Assembly (NCBI RefSeq): GCF_905404315.1
Contig: NC_066292.1
Location: 12,710,001 to 12,774,000, forward strand
Origin: Leptidea sinapis
Taxonomy: Eukaryota; Arthropoda; Insecta; Lepidoptera; Pieridae
Reading direction: 5' to 3'
Length of the DNA stretch: 64,000 bases
This document shows, one piece after another, positions 11,765 to 23,310 of this stretch. Positions within the stretch are counted from its first letter, which is position 1. Every line of letters begins with the position of its first letter. Below the pieces are notes generated by a model. It was not told the origin of the DNA. It did no database searches and saw only the letters and a list, made by a program, of their open reading frames with translations. The translations under genes and the position numbers were made by a program.

Positions 11765-12335
11765 TATTCGTAATGGCCACTTTTAGCTTTTATACAGGTC
11801 TTTAATCTGTTTGGCCACGAATCTATGGATTTACGCACTGTTACCAAAGGAAATTTCACCACTGCTTGCTCCAAAGATTTTTTAAGAGGCTCAATGTTGC
11901 CGTGTCGTTTAGAGCAGGCCATGTCCTCTAAAACTGACCATAATTTGAAGTCTAAAGTGTTGAGGTCTGGGCTAGATGAGGGCCAGTCTTCAACTCTTAT
12001 AATGTCCGGAACGTTGGTTTCAAGCCAGGCTTGGGTAGTTCGTGTCTTGTGACCAGGTGCAGAGTATATTTTTAAAACGTGTATTGCTAAGAGGTTTCAC
12101 AACATGATCCAAGACTGATTCACTTTGGCTGAAGTTTTCACTCCTTTTTCACAAAAATTTAGTTTTGGGACTCCTTGATAAGACACGCCCCACCAAACCA
12201 TCCCTGACGCAAGATGACGATGTACCTTTCCGACAACTTCAGCAGCTTCTTAAGAACTGTGAGCGTACACTTTATCATTTTGCTTATTGTAGTGTCAATC
12301 GTGAAATTTTTTTCATCGGTAAAGAGGATATTTCT
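11765..12335 (-). pseudogene. Mariner-family transposase remnant
   Basis: On the minus strand, in broken frames, are LFTDEKNFTI (first catalytic Asp), WWGVSYQGV-like sequence, TRTTQAWLETNVPDIIRVEDWPSSSPDLN-like sequence (second Asp region) and a C-terminus ending WPNRLKTCIKAKSGHYE. The spacing is that of Tc1/mariner DD34D transposases. The amino-terminal half and the terminal repeats are absent; a LINE RT fragment abuts at about 12340. Confidence 0.8.
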
Positions 12336-12349
12336 GTGCCTTGATCGAT

Positions 12350-12774
12350 CCACTCTCTTGTTCGCGGATGATCAGTGTACGCTGCGGGCCGGCTACTGAC
12401 CTCGCCGATACGTGTCGCCTGGTTCAACAGGACATAGATACTGTCGTCAAATGGTCGCACGACAATGGTATTGTACTTAACTCGGCAAAAACCAAGTTTA
12501 TTCTTATTCATTCCAACCATCTAACTGTTAACGAACAATCCCCGTCAATGTTTACTCATAGTTACTCATGCTTCCATAACAACCAACTATGTTGCCAATG
12601 CTCACCTATTGAAAAATAAGATTGTGTAAGATACTTCGGTGTAAAAGTAGATGCTAACTATTCCTGGTCCCAACATATTAATTATATTAGTAACAAACTT
12701 AGAATATTACTTGGTAAATTTTATTAATTAAAATTTAAAGTTCCTATAGGCACTCTTAAATGTTTATACTTCTC
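12350..12774 (+). mobile_element. LINE reverse-transcriptase fragment
   Basis: Starts inside the RT palm (LLFADD at about 12354-12372) and continues in changing frames through DTCRLVQQDIDTVVKWSHDNG, NSAKTKFILIHS and GVKVDANYSWSQHINYISNKLR, the usual thumb-side motifs of Jockey-group RTs. It stops at LINE-X (12775). It is truncated at both ends and not the same family as LINE-X. Confidence 0.65.
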
Positions 12775-13140
12775 AATAATATAATTAATCACAAATGTAA
12801 AATGTTGACATTTGATAGGTTACACCTATCTAATTTTTATAAAAGACAGATAGCTAAATCGCTATCCTTTTATTTATTTTATAACTCAGCCAATTATTTG
12901 GCCACCCGGTCCCCTGCTTCTATTGAGCAGGTTAGTAAGTTGATTTACACTGCTTCTATTGAGCAGTCTTATAGTTTAGTTTCTGGCTTGGAATATGTTC
13001 CAAATTATTTAAATTAGCCAATAAGACAATAGGGGACTCCTCTAGCAATATAAATACACAATGTACAAGTACTAAGAAACATAGTAATTGTAACGTGAAC
13101 CTGATGCACCAAAATATGCAAGGATTGTTAGGTAAAGAAC
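12775..13140 (+). mobile_element. LINE-X copy B, first segment
   Basis: It is nearly identical to 4236-4601, ending in GGTAAAGAAC. The rest of the copy resumes at 18731 after the Jockey-L insertion. The 188 bases equivalent to 4602-4789 of copy A are missing at the junction, so the Jockey-L insertion deleted target DNA or the copies were already different. Confidence 0.75.
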
Positions 13141-13696
13141 GACAGTTCGATTCAGGCAGGCAACGCGAGTACACGTGCCGCGTTATCTGTCCTCCTTCGA
13201 ATATTTTTATTACCTGCGTTATCGCACTATCTGCTCAGGCCACCTGGGCTAGCTATTGTTATCGCGCGATATTGTTCGGGACTCTTTGAGTCTGTTACGT
13301 TCCTTCGCGGAACGTAGCTTAGTTATTATCTGTGTTAATTACCCGGTTTTACGATCTTGTTAGTTAGCACCTGTGCTGTGTTTCGCAATTCTGCACGTTA
13401 ATCGTGTGTGTTGTGAGCGTTGCAGATCGTGCCGTGTGTGTCTTATCCGTGGGGGCCTGCACAGCGTGCATCGGGGTTCCGGCCCAGCCAGTCTACATCC
13501 AGCAAAGCTAAGTCTTAGGCTTAATTATTATTATTATTAATTTCTTTTAATTTTGCATACTTTATTATTATTAATAGTATTTTATTAATGTGCAAGTGTA
13601 CAACTAAACTATAGTTGTCCACTTATTATCATATTCCCCCTCTGCCTGACTCGGGCAGCGGAGGTTGCCACCCGCTTAACCTAATTAATAACAACC

Positions 13697-15368
13697 ATGG
13701 TTTCACCAATTGTTGCCGACAAGGGCCTTCTACGCGCCCTGCTAGATGAGTTATTTACGGAGGAGATCGCTCCGCTAATTAAGGAATCTATAGATGAGAC
13801 AGTGGATGCCGCTATTAAAGCGAAATCCAAAAAATACAAATCGTCATCCGACGTTTCGAGTTCCGACGGGGAATCCGAAATGGAGATAGGTAATGCGTCC
13901 GACGCAAGTTCCGTGGCCTCGGTCAAACCGAGAAAAGTGATCACCCGATCAGCTCGTCCGCCTGTCCTTCAGGCGTACTTTGACGCGCAGGCGACCCCTA
14001 AGGTCCCCGCGGTCAGTCCTGACCGCACGGAAGCCCCTCAGGCTTCCAGTGCTTCACCGGCCCAGCCGGAAACCGCTCTACCGTCGAGAGCGGAGAGTGT
14101 CGCGTCGTATGCTGACGGCTTCATCACCGTCAGTCGCAAGAAGAAGCGCGGTCGTGAATCGCCTTCTCTTGATGGCACACCCGCGAAGAAAGCCGCGGCC
14201 ACGACTGGCTCCGCTCCCGCGTCCGCGCCCGCGCCCGCTAAAGCCCGCGTACCGCCTCCGACCAAGCGCCCGCCTCCTATTTTTATAGGGGACCGAGGCC
14301 GATGGTTAGTCATCAAAAATAGAATCCCGAAGACGCTCTCCTTCCAGGCGAGGGCGTACCAATCTCTCATCAAATTAGAGACCAGAGAGGTAGCGGACCA
14401 CCGCGCCCTGACATCTCTTCTTAGAGAGCTGAGTGTGGGTTTCCACACGTACGCCCTGCCTGAGGAGAAGCGTCTAAGGGTCGTTATTAGGAACGTCCCC
14501 AAAGAGTTAGACAAGGCGGACATTCTGTCGGACCTCAAAGAGCAGGGTTACCCTGCACACGAGGTGCACCGTATGCGCGGAACCACCAACAAACAACCAT
14601 TTAACATGGTTCTCGTAGTCCTCGACCTCACGCAAGAGGGAAAGGAAATTTTCAATATTAAATCGGTTTGTTCCCTTCAGGGCATCCGTACCGAAGCTCC
14701 TCGCAACCGCGGGGGGCCCGGTCAGGTCAGGTCACAGATGCCAATTATACGGGCACTCGGCACGCAATTGCGAACACACCCCGAGGTGTGTGAAGTGCCT
14801 CGGGAAACACGGCACGCCAGAGTGCCCTCGTCCAGCGCAATGCGCGGAGCCCCCGGCCTGCGTCTTGTGCGGGGAGAAGGGGCACCCCGCGAGCTATCGC
14901 GGGTGTCCCAAGGCACCCAAACACAAGCGTCACCCAGGGCGCCGCCAGCCGCAAGGCAGAGCAGAGAAGGTGGAGTTCACACCAACCTACAAACCTGCGC
15001 CGCCTCCGAAGGTAAACGCCTGGGCGAGGTCTCCTCCGGCTGCCAACACTGCCACAGAGGCCACTCTCGCGGACCCCGCGCCCCTCCGGCCTCCGCTAGC
15101 GTCCCGCCCGGCGGCGTCGGTCCCGCGACCGAGGCCAACGGCGCCCGCGTCCGCGGCAACAGGTAACAAAGGCGGCAGCACCTTTGCCTTCATGTTCGAA
15201 CTGTCAGAGATGTTCGACATTGATGAAATCATAGCCCTGGCCAGCAGGCTCGATGCTGTCCGGGAAGACCCGCCGTCGCTCCTGCAAGTTATGACAGACA
15301 ACGGCAAAATATTCCGTGCCCTCACCGATATAGGGCTAAAGTATAAAAATAACATTCGCGATGCCTAA
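13697..15368 (+). pseudogene. Jockey-L ORF1 (gag-like), frameshifted
   Basis: ORF1 proteins of Jockey elements bind element RNA and form the RNP. Here the chain starts MVSPIVADKG, has an acidic/Ser region, a basic KKKRGRE patch, Ala/Pro-rich linkers, and a domain LRVVIRNVPKELDKADIL...EVHRMRG that resembles the region before the zinc knuckles in Jockey gags. At about 14722-14732 a GTCAG duplication replaces a T (net +4 relative to the minus copy) and destroys the first CCHC. The second half continues in another frame, with VKCLGKHGTPEC and CVLCGEKGHPASYRGC knuckles, to the stop at 15366-15368. Confidence 0.85.
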
Positions 15369-18102
15369 TTACGTAAGCGGACGGGTTAAACCACATACGC
15401 TCCGTATAGCGTATTTTAACGCCCAAGGCCTTAAGCCTCAACTAGACTTGGTGAAGGAGTTCGTTCACGAACATACATTAGACCTATTCTTAGTGCAAGA
15501 GACATTTCTAAAACCACGTATACGCGATCCGCGTATCGCTAATTATAACTTAGTCAGGAATGATCACACCACCCGTATGGGCGGCACCCTCATTTATTTT
15601 AAAAGGTCTCTACACTGTATACCTATAGATCCTCCGGTCCTCACTAACATCGAGGCCTCTGCCATCCGGGTCAGTATGGGGAATCACCAGCCAATCACTG
15701 TTATTTCAGCTTATCTTCCGCCCAACAAAAAAGTATTATATACAGATATAGAAGCATTACTCGGCCACGGGGCTGCAGTCATAGTGGGTGGCGATCTTAA
15801 TGCCAAACACTCCAGCTGGAACAGTAGAGCCACAAATAGAAACGGAATCTTATTAGATTCGCTGACAGACACGCTGAACTTTTCAGTAATAGCACCCGAC
15901 GAACCAACACATTATCCGGATAAAGTCGCGCACCGACCCGACATTCTAGACGTTGCGTTACTTAAGAACGTAACGCTCAATGTAAATTCAATCGAGGTTT
16001 TTCACGAATTAGATTCAGACCACCGGCCCGTCGTCCTAAATCTAGGCCCACCGGTTAACTTTCAACCACCGACGAAAACAGTGATCGACTGGCAACGGCT
16101 GGAAAAGGATCTCGAGTCTATCAAGTCCGACGACCTTGACCTTATACCGGACGTCATCGACTCGGTCGACACGGCTCACAGTGCTATCTCTCATGTGACG
16201 TCACATATACAGAATAGGATCAAGGTCTGCTCCAGGCAGGTTCCGACGATGCAACCGCATCGCCTAAACCTGCCTCCAGAGGTCAGGAACTTACTCACAC
16301 AGAAGCACAGAGCCACTAGACTTTACGACAGGTATCCGTCAGTCGAGAATAGGCGCCACCTCCGCTACCTACAGCGGGTGGTACGGGAACGTATCGCGGA
16401 ACTCCGCGGCGAACGTTGGGACCGCTTGCTCGGCAACCTTAAGCCATCACATGTGGCTTTCTGGAAGCTGCCTCGCGCGTTCAAACAGGAGCCGCCCACT
16501 GTCATGCCTCCTTTGGACAGACTGGGACTGCAGCCGGCGCTCGATGACGATGAGAAGGCTGAATGCCTCGCCGATAGTCTCGAGAGTCAGTGCTCTCCAA
16601 ATGCAGCAGCCGACCCGACACACGTTGACGAAGTTGATCGTGAAGTTGAACGTCGCTCCGCTCTGAGCCCTTCAGGCGATGTAATAAAACCCACCTCTTA
16701 CGAAGAGGTGAAGCTAATCATTAAGAAGCTTCACTCCAAGAAGGCCCCGGGGCCCGACACTATAAACAATAGGGTTCTTAAAATCCTACCCTCGACTCTT
16801 ATTACTTTATTGGTTACCATTTTTAATATTCTATTGTCTAATAGCGCGTTCCCCGAACAATGGAAAGATTCCATTGTTATCGGTATCCCAAAACCCAATA
16901 AACCTAAAGCTAATCCGAGTAGCTATAGGCCTATTAGCTTAATTAACTCGATCGGGAAACTTTACGAAAGATTAATTCTCGCGCGTCTTAATCATTACAT
17001 CGCGGAGCTCAACCTGATACCCTACATACAGTTCGGATTCAGAACCGCTCAGTCGTGTCCCCAGCAGGCTCAACGACTCACCGAGTACATTCTCGTACGG
17101 CGTCAACTTCACGCTACCACGGCAGCCGTGTTTTTCGATGTCGCGAAGGCATTCGACAAGGTATGGCACAACGGCTTAGTATTCAAGCTGTATCAACTGG
17201 GAGTGCCAGACAGGCTCGTGCGCATCATACGAGCCTACCTTACTGATCGCTCCTTCCGATATCGAGTAGAGGGCACCCTATCCTCACCCAGACCCATCAG
17301 GTCTGGCGTGCCACAGGGTTCAGTCCTCTCTCCCACTCTTTTCTCGCTCTTCACGAGCGACATTCCCAAGTTTCCGAGTGTCCAGCTCGCTCAGTACGCT
17401 GACGATACGGCACTCTACTTTGGCTCCGCTCTATTGAACCGCTCAACCTTGAGCAGGAACATTAAAGTACTTCAAGCCGCCGTCGATGAACTAGGCAACT
17501 GGTTCAGAAAATGGCGGATTGAAGTGAACCCCACCAAGAGTGCAGCGGTACTCGGTAACGCGAATAGCATTCGCGCTAAAAAACGACCGACCGACGTCAT
17601 TAAATTGTATGAAACACCCATACCGTGGGTGAAGGATTACAAATACTTAGGAGTCACGTTCAACAGCAATATGAACTTCAAGAAACATATTGATACGGTA
17701 TGCAATAGAGCCCGATTTGTCCTCAGTCGCCTTTATCCACTTGTGTGTGGGCGAAGCAAACTTCCGCTCAAACACAAAGTGACGCTGTACAAAACCATCG
17801 TACGGCCCATACTGTCATACGCAAGCGTCGTTTTCGCGCACACCCGACCGACCTACTTACGTCGTTTGCAAGTAGTTCAAAATAAATTCACGCGCATGGC
17901 AACCGGAGCCCCGTGGTTCATCCGAAACGTTGACCTTCACCGCGACCTAGAGCTTCCGATGATAGCTCAACACTTTAAAGAGATCTCGCGACGCTTCTTT
18001 GACAAGGCGCCTAACTATCCCAACATCTTGGTTAGGAAGGCATGCGGGTACGCCCCCCTTCACCATAGTCTCGACACGCACACACCGCCTTCGCAGGCGT
18101 AG
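15361..18102 (+). CDS. Jockey-L ORF2: endonuclease / reverse transcriptase, 913 codons open
   Basis: ORF2 nicks the target and copies element RNA there. Residues 1-230 are the endonuclease: AYFNAQGLK, VQETFLK, VVGGDLNAKHSSW-type metal and catalytic motif, SDHRPVV. The RT follows: KKAPGPDTINN, SSYRPISLIN, VAKAFDKVWH, SGVPQGSVLSP and QYADDTALYF (the catalytic Asp pair at 17401-17406, about residue 680). The C-terminal thumb-like part has YLGVTFNSNMNFKKHID. The ATG overlaps the ORF1 stop in ATGCCTAA. One Phe codon present in the minus copy (VLFGNANS) is missing here, and the C-terminus is altered by a deletion relative to the minus copy. The frame is otherwise open, so this copy looks young. Confidence 0.92.
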   Translation: MPNYVSGRVKPHTLRIAYFNAQGLKPQLDLVKEFVHEHTLDLFLVQETFLKPRIRDPRIANYNLVRNDHTTRMGGTLIYFKRSLHCIPIDPPVLTNIEASAIRVSMGNHQPITVISAYLPPNKKVLYTDIEALLGHGAAVIVGGDLNAKHSSWNSRATNRNGILLDSLTDTLNFSVIAPDEPTHYPDKVAHRPDILDVALLKNVTLNVNSIEVFHELDSDHRPVVLNLGPPVNFQPPTKTVIDWQRLEKDLESIKSDDLDLIPDVIDSVDTAHSAISHVTSHIQNRIKVCSRQVPTMQPHRLNLPPEVRNLLTQKHRATRLYDRYPSVENRRHLRYLQRVVRERIAELRGERWDRLLGNLKPSHVAFWKLPRAFKQEPPTVMPPLDRLGLQPALDDDEKAECLADSLESQCSPNAAADPTHVDEVDREVERRSALSPSGDVIKPTSYEEVKLIIKKLHSKKAPGPDTINNRVLKILPSTLITLLVTIFNILLSNSAFPEQWKDSIVIGIPKPNKPKANPSSYRPISLINSIGKLYERLILARLNHYIAELNLIPYIQFGFRTAQSCPQQAQRLTEYILVRRQLHATTAAVFFDVAKAFDKVWHNGLVFKLYQLGVPDRLVRIIRAYLTDRSFRYRVEGTLSSPRPIRSGVPQGSVLSPTLFSLFTSDIPKFPSVQLAQYADDTALYFGSALLNRSTLSRNIKVLQAAVDELGNWFRKWRIEVNPTKSAAVLGNANSIRAKKRPTDVIKLYETPIPWVKDYKYLGVTFNSNMNFKKHIDTVCNRARFVLSRLYPLVCGRSKLPLKHKVTLYKTIVRPILSYASVVFAHTRPTYLRRLQVVQNKFTRMATGAPWFIRNVDLHRDLELPMIAQHFKEISRRFFDKAPNYPNILVRKACGYAPLHHSLDTHTPPSQA

Positions 18103-18730
18103 GCGCGGTCAACCACCGCAAACCACTGGCACTCGTCACTCTGACGATGGCCAGCGGCCCGCACCCTAGATACACCACACATTGTTTTGATACCCGACGA
18201 GACGTTAGTCCTCGTCCTGTAATCGTTTCGCTACACTCACTAACACACGGACTGACTGACGGACTGATATACACCACTTACACAACCACAAACACACTTC
18301 ACAAACAGACACAAACACAAACATACATGCACACAAACATTTACACTACGTACATACATACAAACACACATACATACAATCATAAACACATACATACACA
18401 CTTACATACATTACACTAAACATCACCACACTCGCCGGCGAGTGTGTTCTTCTCATCTTTTCATCTTCATTATCATTTTCATTCTCTCTCCTTCCCACAA
18501 GCACACAGCCGGTCTGAGGTTCGAGTCTCCTTAGGAGACGCCCCGCGACTGTTGTTGCGTAGTTTTTGCGGCCTCCACGGCCCACGTCCTACTTCGCTGT
18601 GAAAGCCAGGGCTGCTAACAGCACAGAGGAGGTTTTAGTCGGTATGGGGCGTCCGCTTACGCGGACACTCGAGTCCGACATATTACGCCCGGGCGTAAAT
18701 ACGTAACAGTATTTCCTCCTCTCAAAAAAA
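18103..18730 (+). other. Jockey-L 3' UTR with ACAT/ACAC microsatellite
   Basis: About 18290-18415 is an imperfect (ACAT)n/(ACAC)n tract. A GC-rich block follows (CTCACTCGCCGGCGAGTGTG palindrome area near 18427-18444, GGCCTCCACGGCCC, TTAGTCGGTATGGGG) and then TCCTCCTCTCAAAAAAA. The same order occurs in the inverted copy and in the diverged copy at 63300-63769. Confidence 0.8.
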
Positions 18731-19941
18731 TGTGGGCCTCTCTGTTGAACGTACCATTGAAATAGCCTGTGCAGAGCTTGAGTGTGCCATTGTTGTAAGT
18801 ATATACAGACCCCCCGATGCATTATATGAGTTATTTGAGACTGTATTAGAGGAGGTTCTATCAAAATTATCAGAATCTAAGAAATATATTATGATTTGTG
18901 GTGACTTTAATATTAACTTATTAGAAAAATCCACCACAAGTATTAGATTCAAATCTTTGTTTAAATCATATAATTTATCAAATATTTTCTTAGAACCTAC
19001 TAGAGTAACCAGCACCTCTAAAAGCTGTATTGATAATATTTTTAGTAATTATAAACCTATTTCTCAATCAATAATTAGTAAACTGAGCTCAGACCGCTTT
19101 GGTCAATTAGCCTCTTTTAATATTGAAGGAAACAAATGTACTTCAACTAAAAAGTTTATGTTTGTTCCGGTAAACAACAGGCGAATGGAGAAATATAGAG
19201 GCAATGTTTCGGAAAAACATAAAAAAACTCTCAAACTTGTATTTGAATTATAACAGTACTCCAAATGAGATGCATGGTAAGTTATTTAAAATAATTTAAA
19301 CAGAGTTTGCCTCTATATTTACTTCAAAGATAGTCAACTCGGGTGGTCTGTTGTCATTTAACAACTGGGCAACAGCTGGTATTCATAGGAGCAGACAACG
19401 GTTATATGAACTATATAGTGAGAGATCATCATGTAATCATGATGTTTCTTTCCTTGTATATGTGAATAAATATTCAAAATTATTTAAGACAGTATGTACT
19501 ATTCCTAAGTCAATGCATATTAGAGATGTAATTAAAAATGCTTCAAATAAAATAAAAATGACTTGGAAAGTTATTAACTGGGAATCTGGAAGAGCGAAAG
19601 ACTGCAAGTTTGAATATAGTCTAATAATAAACAATACAAAAATCCACTCTGAGCAGGAAGTAGCTTCTGCTTTTGAGAAATTTTTTTCTGACATTCCAGT
19701 TTCCATCTCAAGCACCCTTGTCTCCTCCACCAGTGTTGCCGTGACACTTCTTTTGGAAAATGTTAAGGAATGTAAACAAAATTTCAAATTCAGTGTTGCT
19801 AGCCCAGCAGAAATAATTAAAACTTTCAGATCCTTAGAAATGAAAAAAAACTGCTGATATATGGGGCATATCTGTAAAATAATAAGTTCTGTTATTGACG
19901 TCATAGCACCATATCTAGCACTAGTTTTTAATAGCTGTATT
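18731..19941 (+). mobile_element. LINE-X copy B, second segment (endonuclease to early RT)
   Basis: It matches 4790-5990 of copy A. It contains LSVERTIEIACAELE, ICGDFNINLLEKS and SDRFGQ; the catalytic His of SDH is Arg here. Frame breaks at about 19255-19350 and 19855 show it is inactive. It ends in TGTATT (19936-19941), the target duplication of the LINE-K insertion. Confidence 0.8.
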
Positions 19942-20084
19942 AATAATAATAATAATAATAATATCTTTATTAAAAGGTATGCACCCAGTTAAAATTACAA
20001 TAATATATGTATAAAGTAAAATTATATAATACAATTAAATTTAAAATAAAATAAATTAAAATACAATTCTGTATTCAGGTCTAT

Positions 20085-22080
20085 TTATTTCCTATTAGCC
20101 TTCTGGTGCACTGAACGCCAATGCTTGTTAATTGAGCAATCCAGACACCCAGCCAGCGTGCTCAGGATCTCATTCTTGGATTCTCGCAAACGGCTCCAGA
20201 ATGTTTCGATACGCGATCTCATGATCGCAAAGAAATCCGGTACTCTGGCCTCGGCGAACATGGCCGACGCGCTACAGTACCGAGGCAACTTCATCAGGAT
20301 ACGATACGCATCATTGTATTGCACCCTGATGTTGTTGATGGCACGCCTGGTGTACTTCGTCCAAAGTTGGCATGTATAGAAGCTTAGACATTAAGCTCTA
20401 AACAGCGTCACCTTCACTAGGTCAGTACACTTAGCAAAGCGACGCGACAGCATATTACACCTAACAGACAAAGCACGTCTCTCCCGTTCAATATCTTCGT
20501 CGTCCTTGAGGTACTCAGTCACAATGTGACCGAGATATCTGAACCGCTCAACCCTCTCGATTTTCTCTCCATCCAAGAAAACCTCGGGGATCGACCCCAT
20601 ATATTGACTCACCAGCATACAGAATATGTTCCAGACTAAGTCCGTCGAGACCCGGAGATTTTCCCCTCTTCATCTTTCGAACCACCGTAGCCACGTCATT
20701 AGCAGTAAAACATACATTGCCAGTATCACTAGTAAGTCGCTCATTGGGCATACAAGCAGTCCGGGCCGATATCGGGTTGATCCTGAAGTGATGTGAAAAT
20801 AAGTTGGCAATCTTACTTCACTTTCACCTTCGACTGTCACAGGTACATTATTTTTGTAGTTTAAAGAGTTTGTCGTTCGCCAGAATTTAACAAAATTTTT
20901 ATCGGACCTGTGCATTGCTAATACGTCTTAGTTTTATTCTCTCCTCATTATTTTGATACTACTTCAGTTTGTTCTTAAAGGTCTTACGACTTTGCACCAT
21001 GTTGTCATATAGCTCACCTGTACTGGGTTTACCACTACAGCTCCACCACTAATAATACATTTTAGCCACTTGATGACTATCTTTGACGTGGTAGTTCCAA
21101 CCAAAGATTTTCTTAGGCCTCTTCAGTGCATCAGTTAGGCTACCCGCGCTAATTTTAGCGCCCGTCTGAAGTACAGAGACTATCCTATTATAATATTCGT
21201 CAATTTTATACAAATGCTGAGTACACTTAAAAACTAAGCAGTTATCACAATGACTAGATATATTTGGAATACTTAAATTATCACAGCAATACTTATTGTA
21301 AACATCAATTTGAGCATCCCGCCTATGCCCCCATTTGATTCCTTGCAAGGAGTCAAAGGCCGTTAAATTAATTAACTTTACTTTTAATAGCACTCATCTC
21401 ACAAGTTATCACGAGGGGCAAGTGGTCCGACCAGTAAACACCATACTTGACGTGCACGGTTTTGACAGTGTCGCGGGCTGCACTAGTCGCCACACAGTGA
21501 TCGAGCCACCTCCTACTGCCATGCGCCTCACTGATGTAAGTGTGTGTATTCGTTGGTAACAATTCGATATCAACACATAACAAGGAGTGGTCCGAACAAA
21601 AGGACTGTAATTCGCCTCCAAACCTGGTACCCGGGTGCGCGTTAAAGTCTCCTAGGACATAAACAGCTTCTACACTTCTTTCTTCAATTAACGCCGCCAT
21701 ACCGGCCAGACAATCTGTGAAATCAGTTAAATTCTCTTCCGAGTCCGTCGGAAGGTAAACGCTTAAGATCAGAAGTTGACCAGCCCAAATTAATTTGAAC
21801 AGCCGCCAACCTTTCCTTCGCACAGGGTATCACAGTTACGTTTGAGAATACCGATTTTCTCCACAGAATTGCTAGGCCACCGTACGGGCGCCCCCTAACA
21901 ACTTTCGAGTCGTCAACAGAGGATTTAGCAAAACAACCGAAATCGTCGCTAACTTCATTCACAAAACTAAGGTCGTGGGGTCACAGCCATGTTTCCTGTA
22001 ATTCTACAATATCCGCCGAACGACACAGGGCCCTCACGTGCTCAACGGATTTCTTTAAACCCCTACAGCTAAACGAAATC
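20085..22080 (-). pseudogene. LINE-K ORF2, endonuclease present, RT core deleted
   Basis: Minus-strand frames contain MISFSCRGLKKSVEHVRALC, ADIVELQETWL followed by TGA, RGRPYGGLAILWRK, YVLGDFNAHPGTRFGG, and YWSDHLPLVIT of the endonuclease. Then come WNYHVKDSHQVAKMYY, KNFVKFWRTTN and MKRGKSPGLDGLSLEHILYAG of the early RT. From about 20640 the sequence jumps to SIPEVFLDGEKIERVERFRYLGHIV, after the palm, so no YADD motif is left. The C-terminus ends SVHQKANRK at about 20085. Confidence 0.75.
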
Positions 22081-22098
22081 ATTTTTACAATTTCTTTT

Positions 22099-23168
22099 TT
22101 ACTGTCCATTAAGTGTTTTGTTAGAGGCGGCTGTATTTCTACGTTCACGGAAACGGTGGTAAACTAGCCCGGCGGGCCAGAAGTTAGTGTCGAGAAAGGT
22201 GTCTAATTTACTCGCTGGTATTGTGACCTTAAAGGAATTGAAAGAAGTTTCCTTGTACTGGGGAAGCAACTCCACATTACTACACAATTCACCCCTTTCT
22301 TTTATATGATCTTTTATATCGTTCTCATACACGGACTTCATTGCTCTTGAGACATAGATGGAGCACTCCGATTCTACCACTCGTATCTTGCCAGTACATT
22401 CTAAAGTTCCTCGCAAATTATTAATGTTGCGTTTATGTTTCGTATTTCTAACGATGGTAAAATTGTCTTCACATTCAGGTAATTTTTGCTTAATTAGGAT
22501 ATTCGATTTTAACTTCAAACTGCCGTCGTTCTGCACGCGATTCTCACCCGTTTGTGTCTTAAGCGTACGGGCGACTTTAGCACGCTGCGGTCGCGAGTCA
22601 TTACGCACAATGTCTCTGTACGTCGGTGTAAATGTAGTCTCAACCGGCTCGCTTACGTCACAGATTACGTAAGTTGACTTGTCTTGTGGTGAGGGCGCAA
22701 GCGGTAGCGATTTCATGTTGCAGGGCTAGGGAGTTACGGCCATTATGCTAACATCGGTACTTTTAGTCTTGTGTTGATCCAGCACATTGCGCAACTCAAT
22801 GAGTTCTATACTCAATCTCGTCTTGAAGTCAGAAAGCTCAGTCTTCATCCTTGTCATGTCTTTAAGAAGTCGCGTTACATCGACATGGTCAAAAGATACC
22901 GGTGGTAATTTATTCAGGTCTCTTGCAACGAAGGTTGGTTGCACGTCAGGGTCCACTTCTTTCATTAATTTGATGATGTCTTGTGTTGTTCTTTTTTTTT
23001 GTTTCGCACCTTGCCACCATATGCGCTGTATAACGCTTGCTTTCCGTCCTTAATTTCCACATCCGAGAAGTTGGAAGCACAGATCTGTATAATACTTAAC
23101 TCATCCAACACATCAATTTTGTTTTGGACGAAAGTTAAAAGTTCACTAATTATTATTTGATCCGCCAT
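22099..23168 (-). pseudogene. LINE-K ORF1
   Basis: Begins MADQIIISELLTFVQNK, then a frameshift in a T/A run near 22985-22995, a coiled-coil-like segment (LLKDMTRMKTELSDFKTRLS), an in-frame TAG at 22726-22728, and a C-terminal domain (IRVVESECSIYVSRAMKS, FWPAGLVYHRFRERR) seen in ORF1 proteins of insect LINEs. The stop at 22099 precedes ORF2 by about 20 bases. Confidence 0.75.
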
Positions 23169-23310
23169 CTCTTATGATCTTGGGCCAAGCAACGTCTATG
23201 ACATGTTATGACTCATAACTTATGAGAGTTGCAATGAAACGAAACACGCGCACTATTTGCCGATCGATGCGCGCGACCGATAACGACCGCGTCGCGAGAC
23301 GAACTGAACA

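Larger units (their letters stand above)
13141..18730 (+). mobile_element. Jockey-L, near-complete Jockey-clade LINE (plus copy)
   Basis: Layout: 5' UTR 13141-13696, ORF1 13697-15368, ORF2 15361-18102, 3' UTR 18103-18723, and a short A-run at 18724-18730. The same element lies inverted at 31326-37866, and its 3' UTR recurs at 63300-63769. The gag-like ORF1 with CCHC knuckles and the ORF2 with endonuclease plus RT identify the Jockey clade. No target duplication was found, and about 188 bp of LINE-X are missing at the site. Confidence 0.9.
19942..23310 (-). mobile_element. LINE-K, minus-strand LINE inserted in LINE-X, flanked by TGTATT
   Basis: TGTATT at 19936-19941 and 23311-23316 is the target duplication; copy A of LINE-X (around 5984-5990) shows the empty site. 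The element ends (minus strand) in an (ATT)n tail at 19942-19960. It has an ORF1 (22099-23168) and an ORF2 (about 20085-22080) in several frames. The endonuclease is present but the RT palm is missing. The clade is probably in the CR1/L2 group, judging by the ORF2 C-terminus (YNDAYRILMKLPRYCSASAM), but this is not certain. Confidence 0.85.

Noticed and set aside
13980..15159. Several long open frames on both strands over the Jockey-L ORF1 region (Arg/Pro/Ala-rich translations)
   Set aside because: They are shadows of the GC-rich gag-like ORF and show no family motifs.
16972..17246. Extra frames opposite or beside the Jockey-L RT (also 32921-33195)
   Set aside because: Alternative-frame reading of the RT domain.
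18290..18415. Coding by the long Thr/His-rich frames in the microsatellite (also 31485-32052, 63335-63601)
   Set aside because: Frames come from the ACAT/ACAC tract in the Jockey-L 3' UTR.
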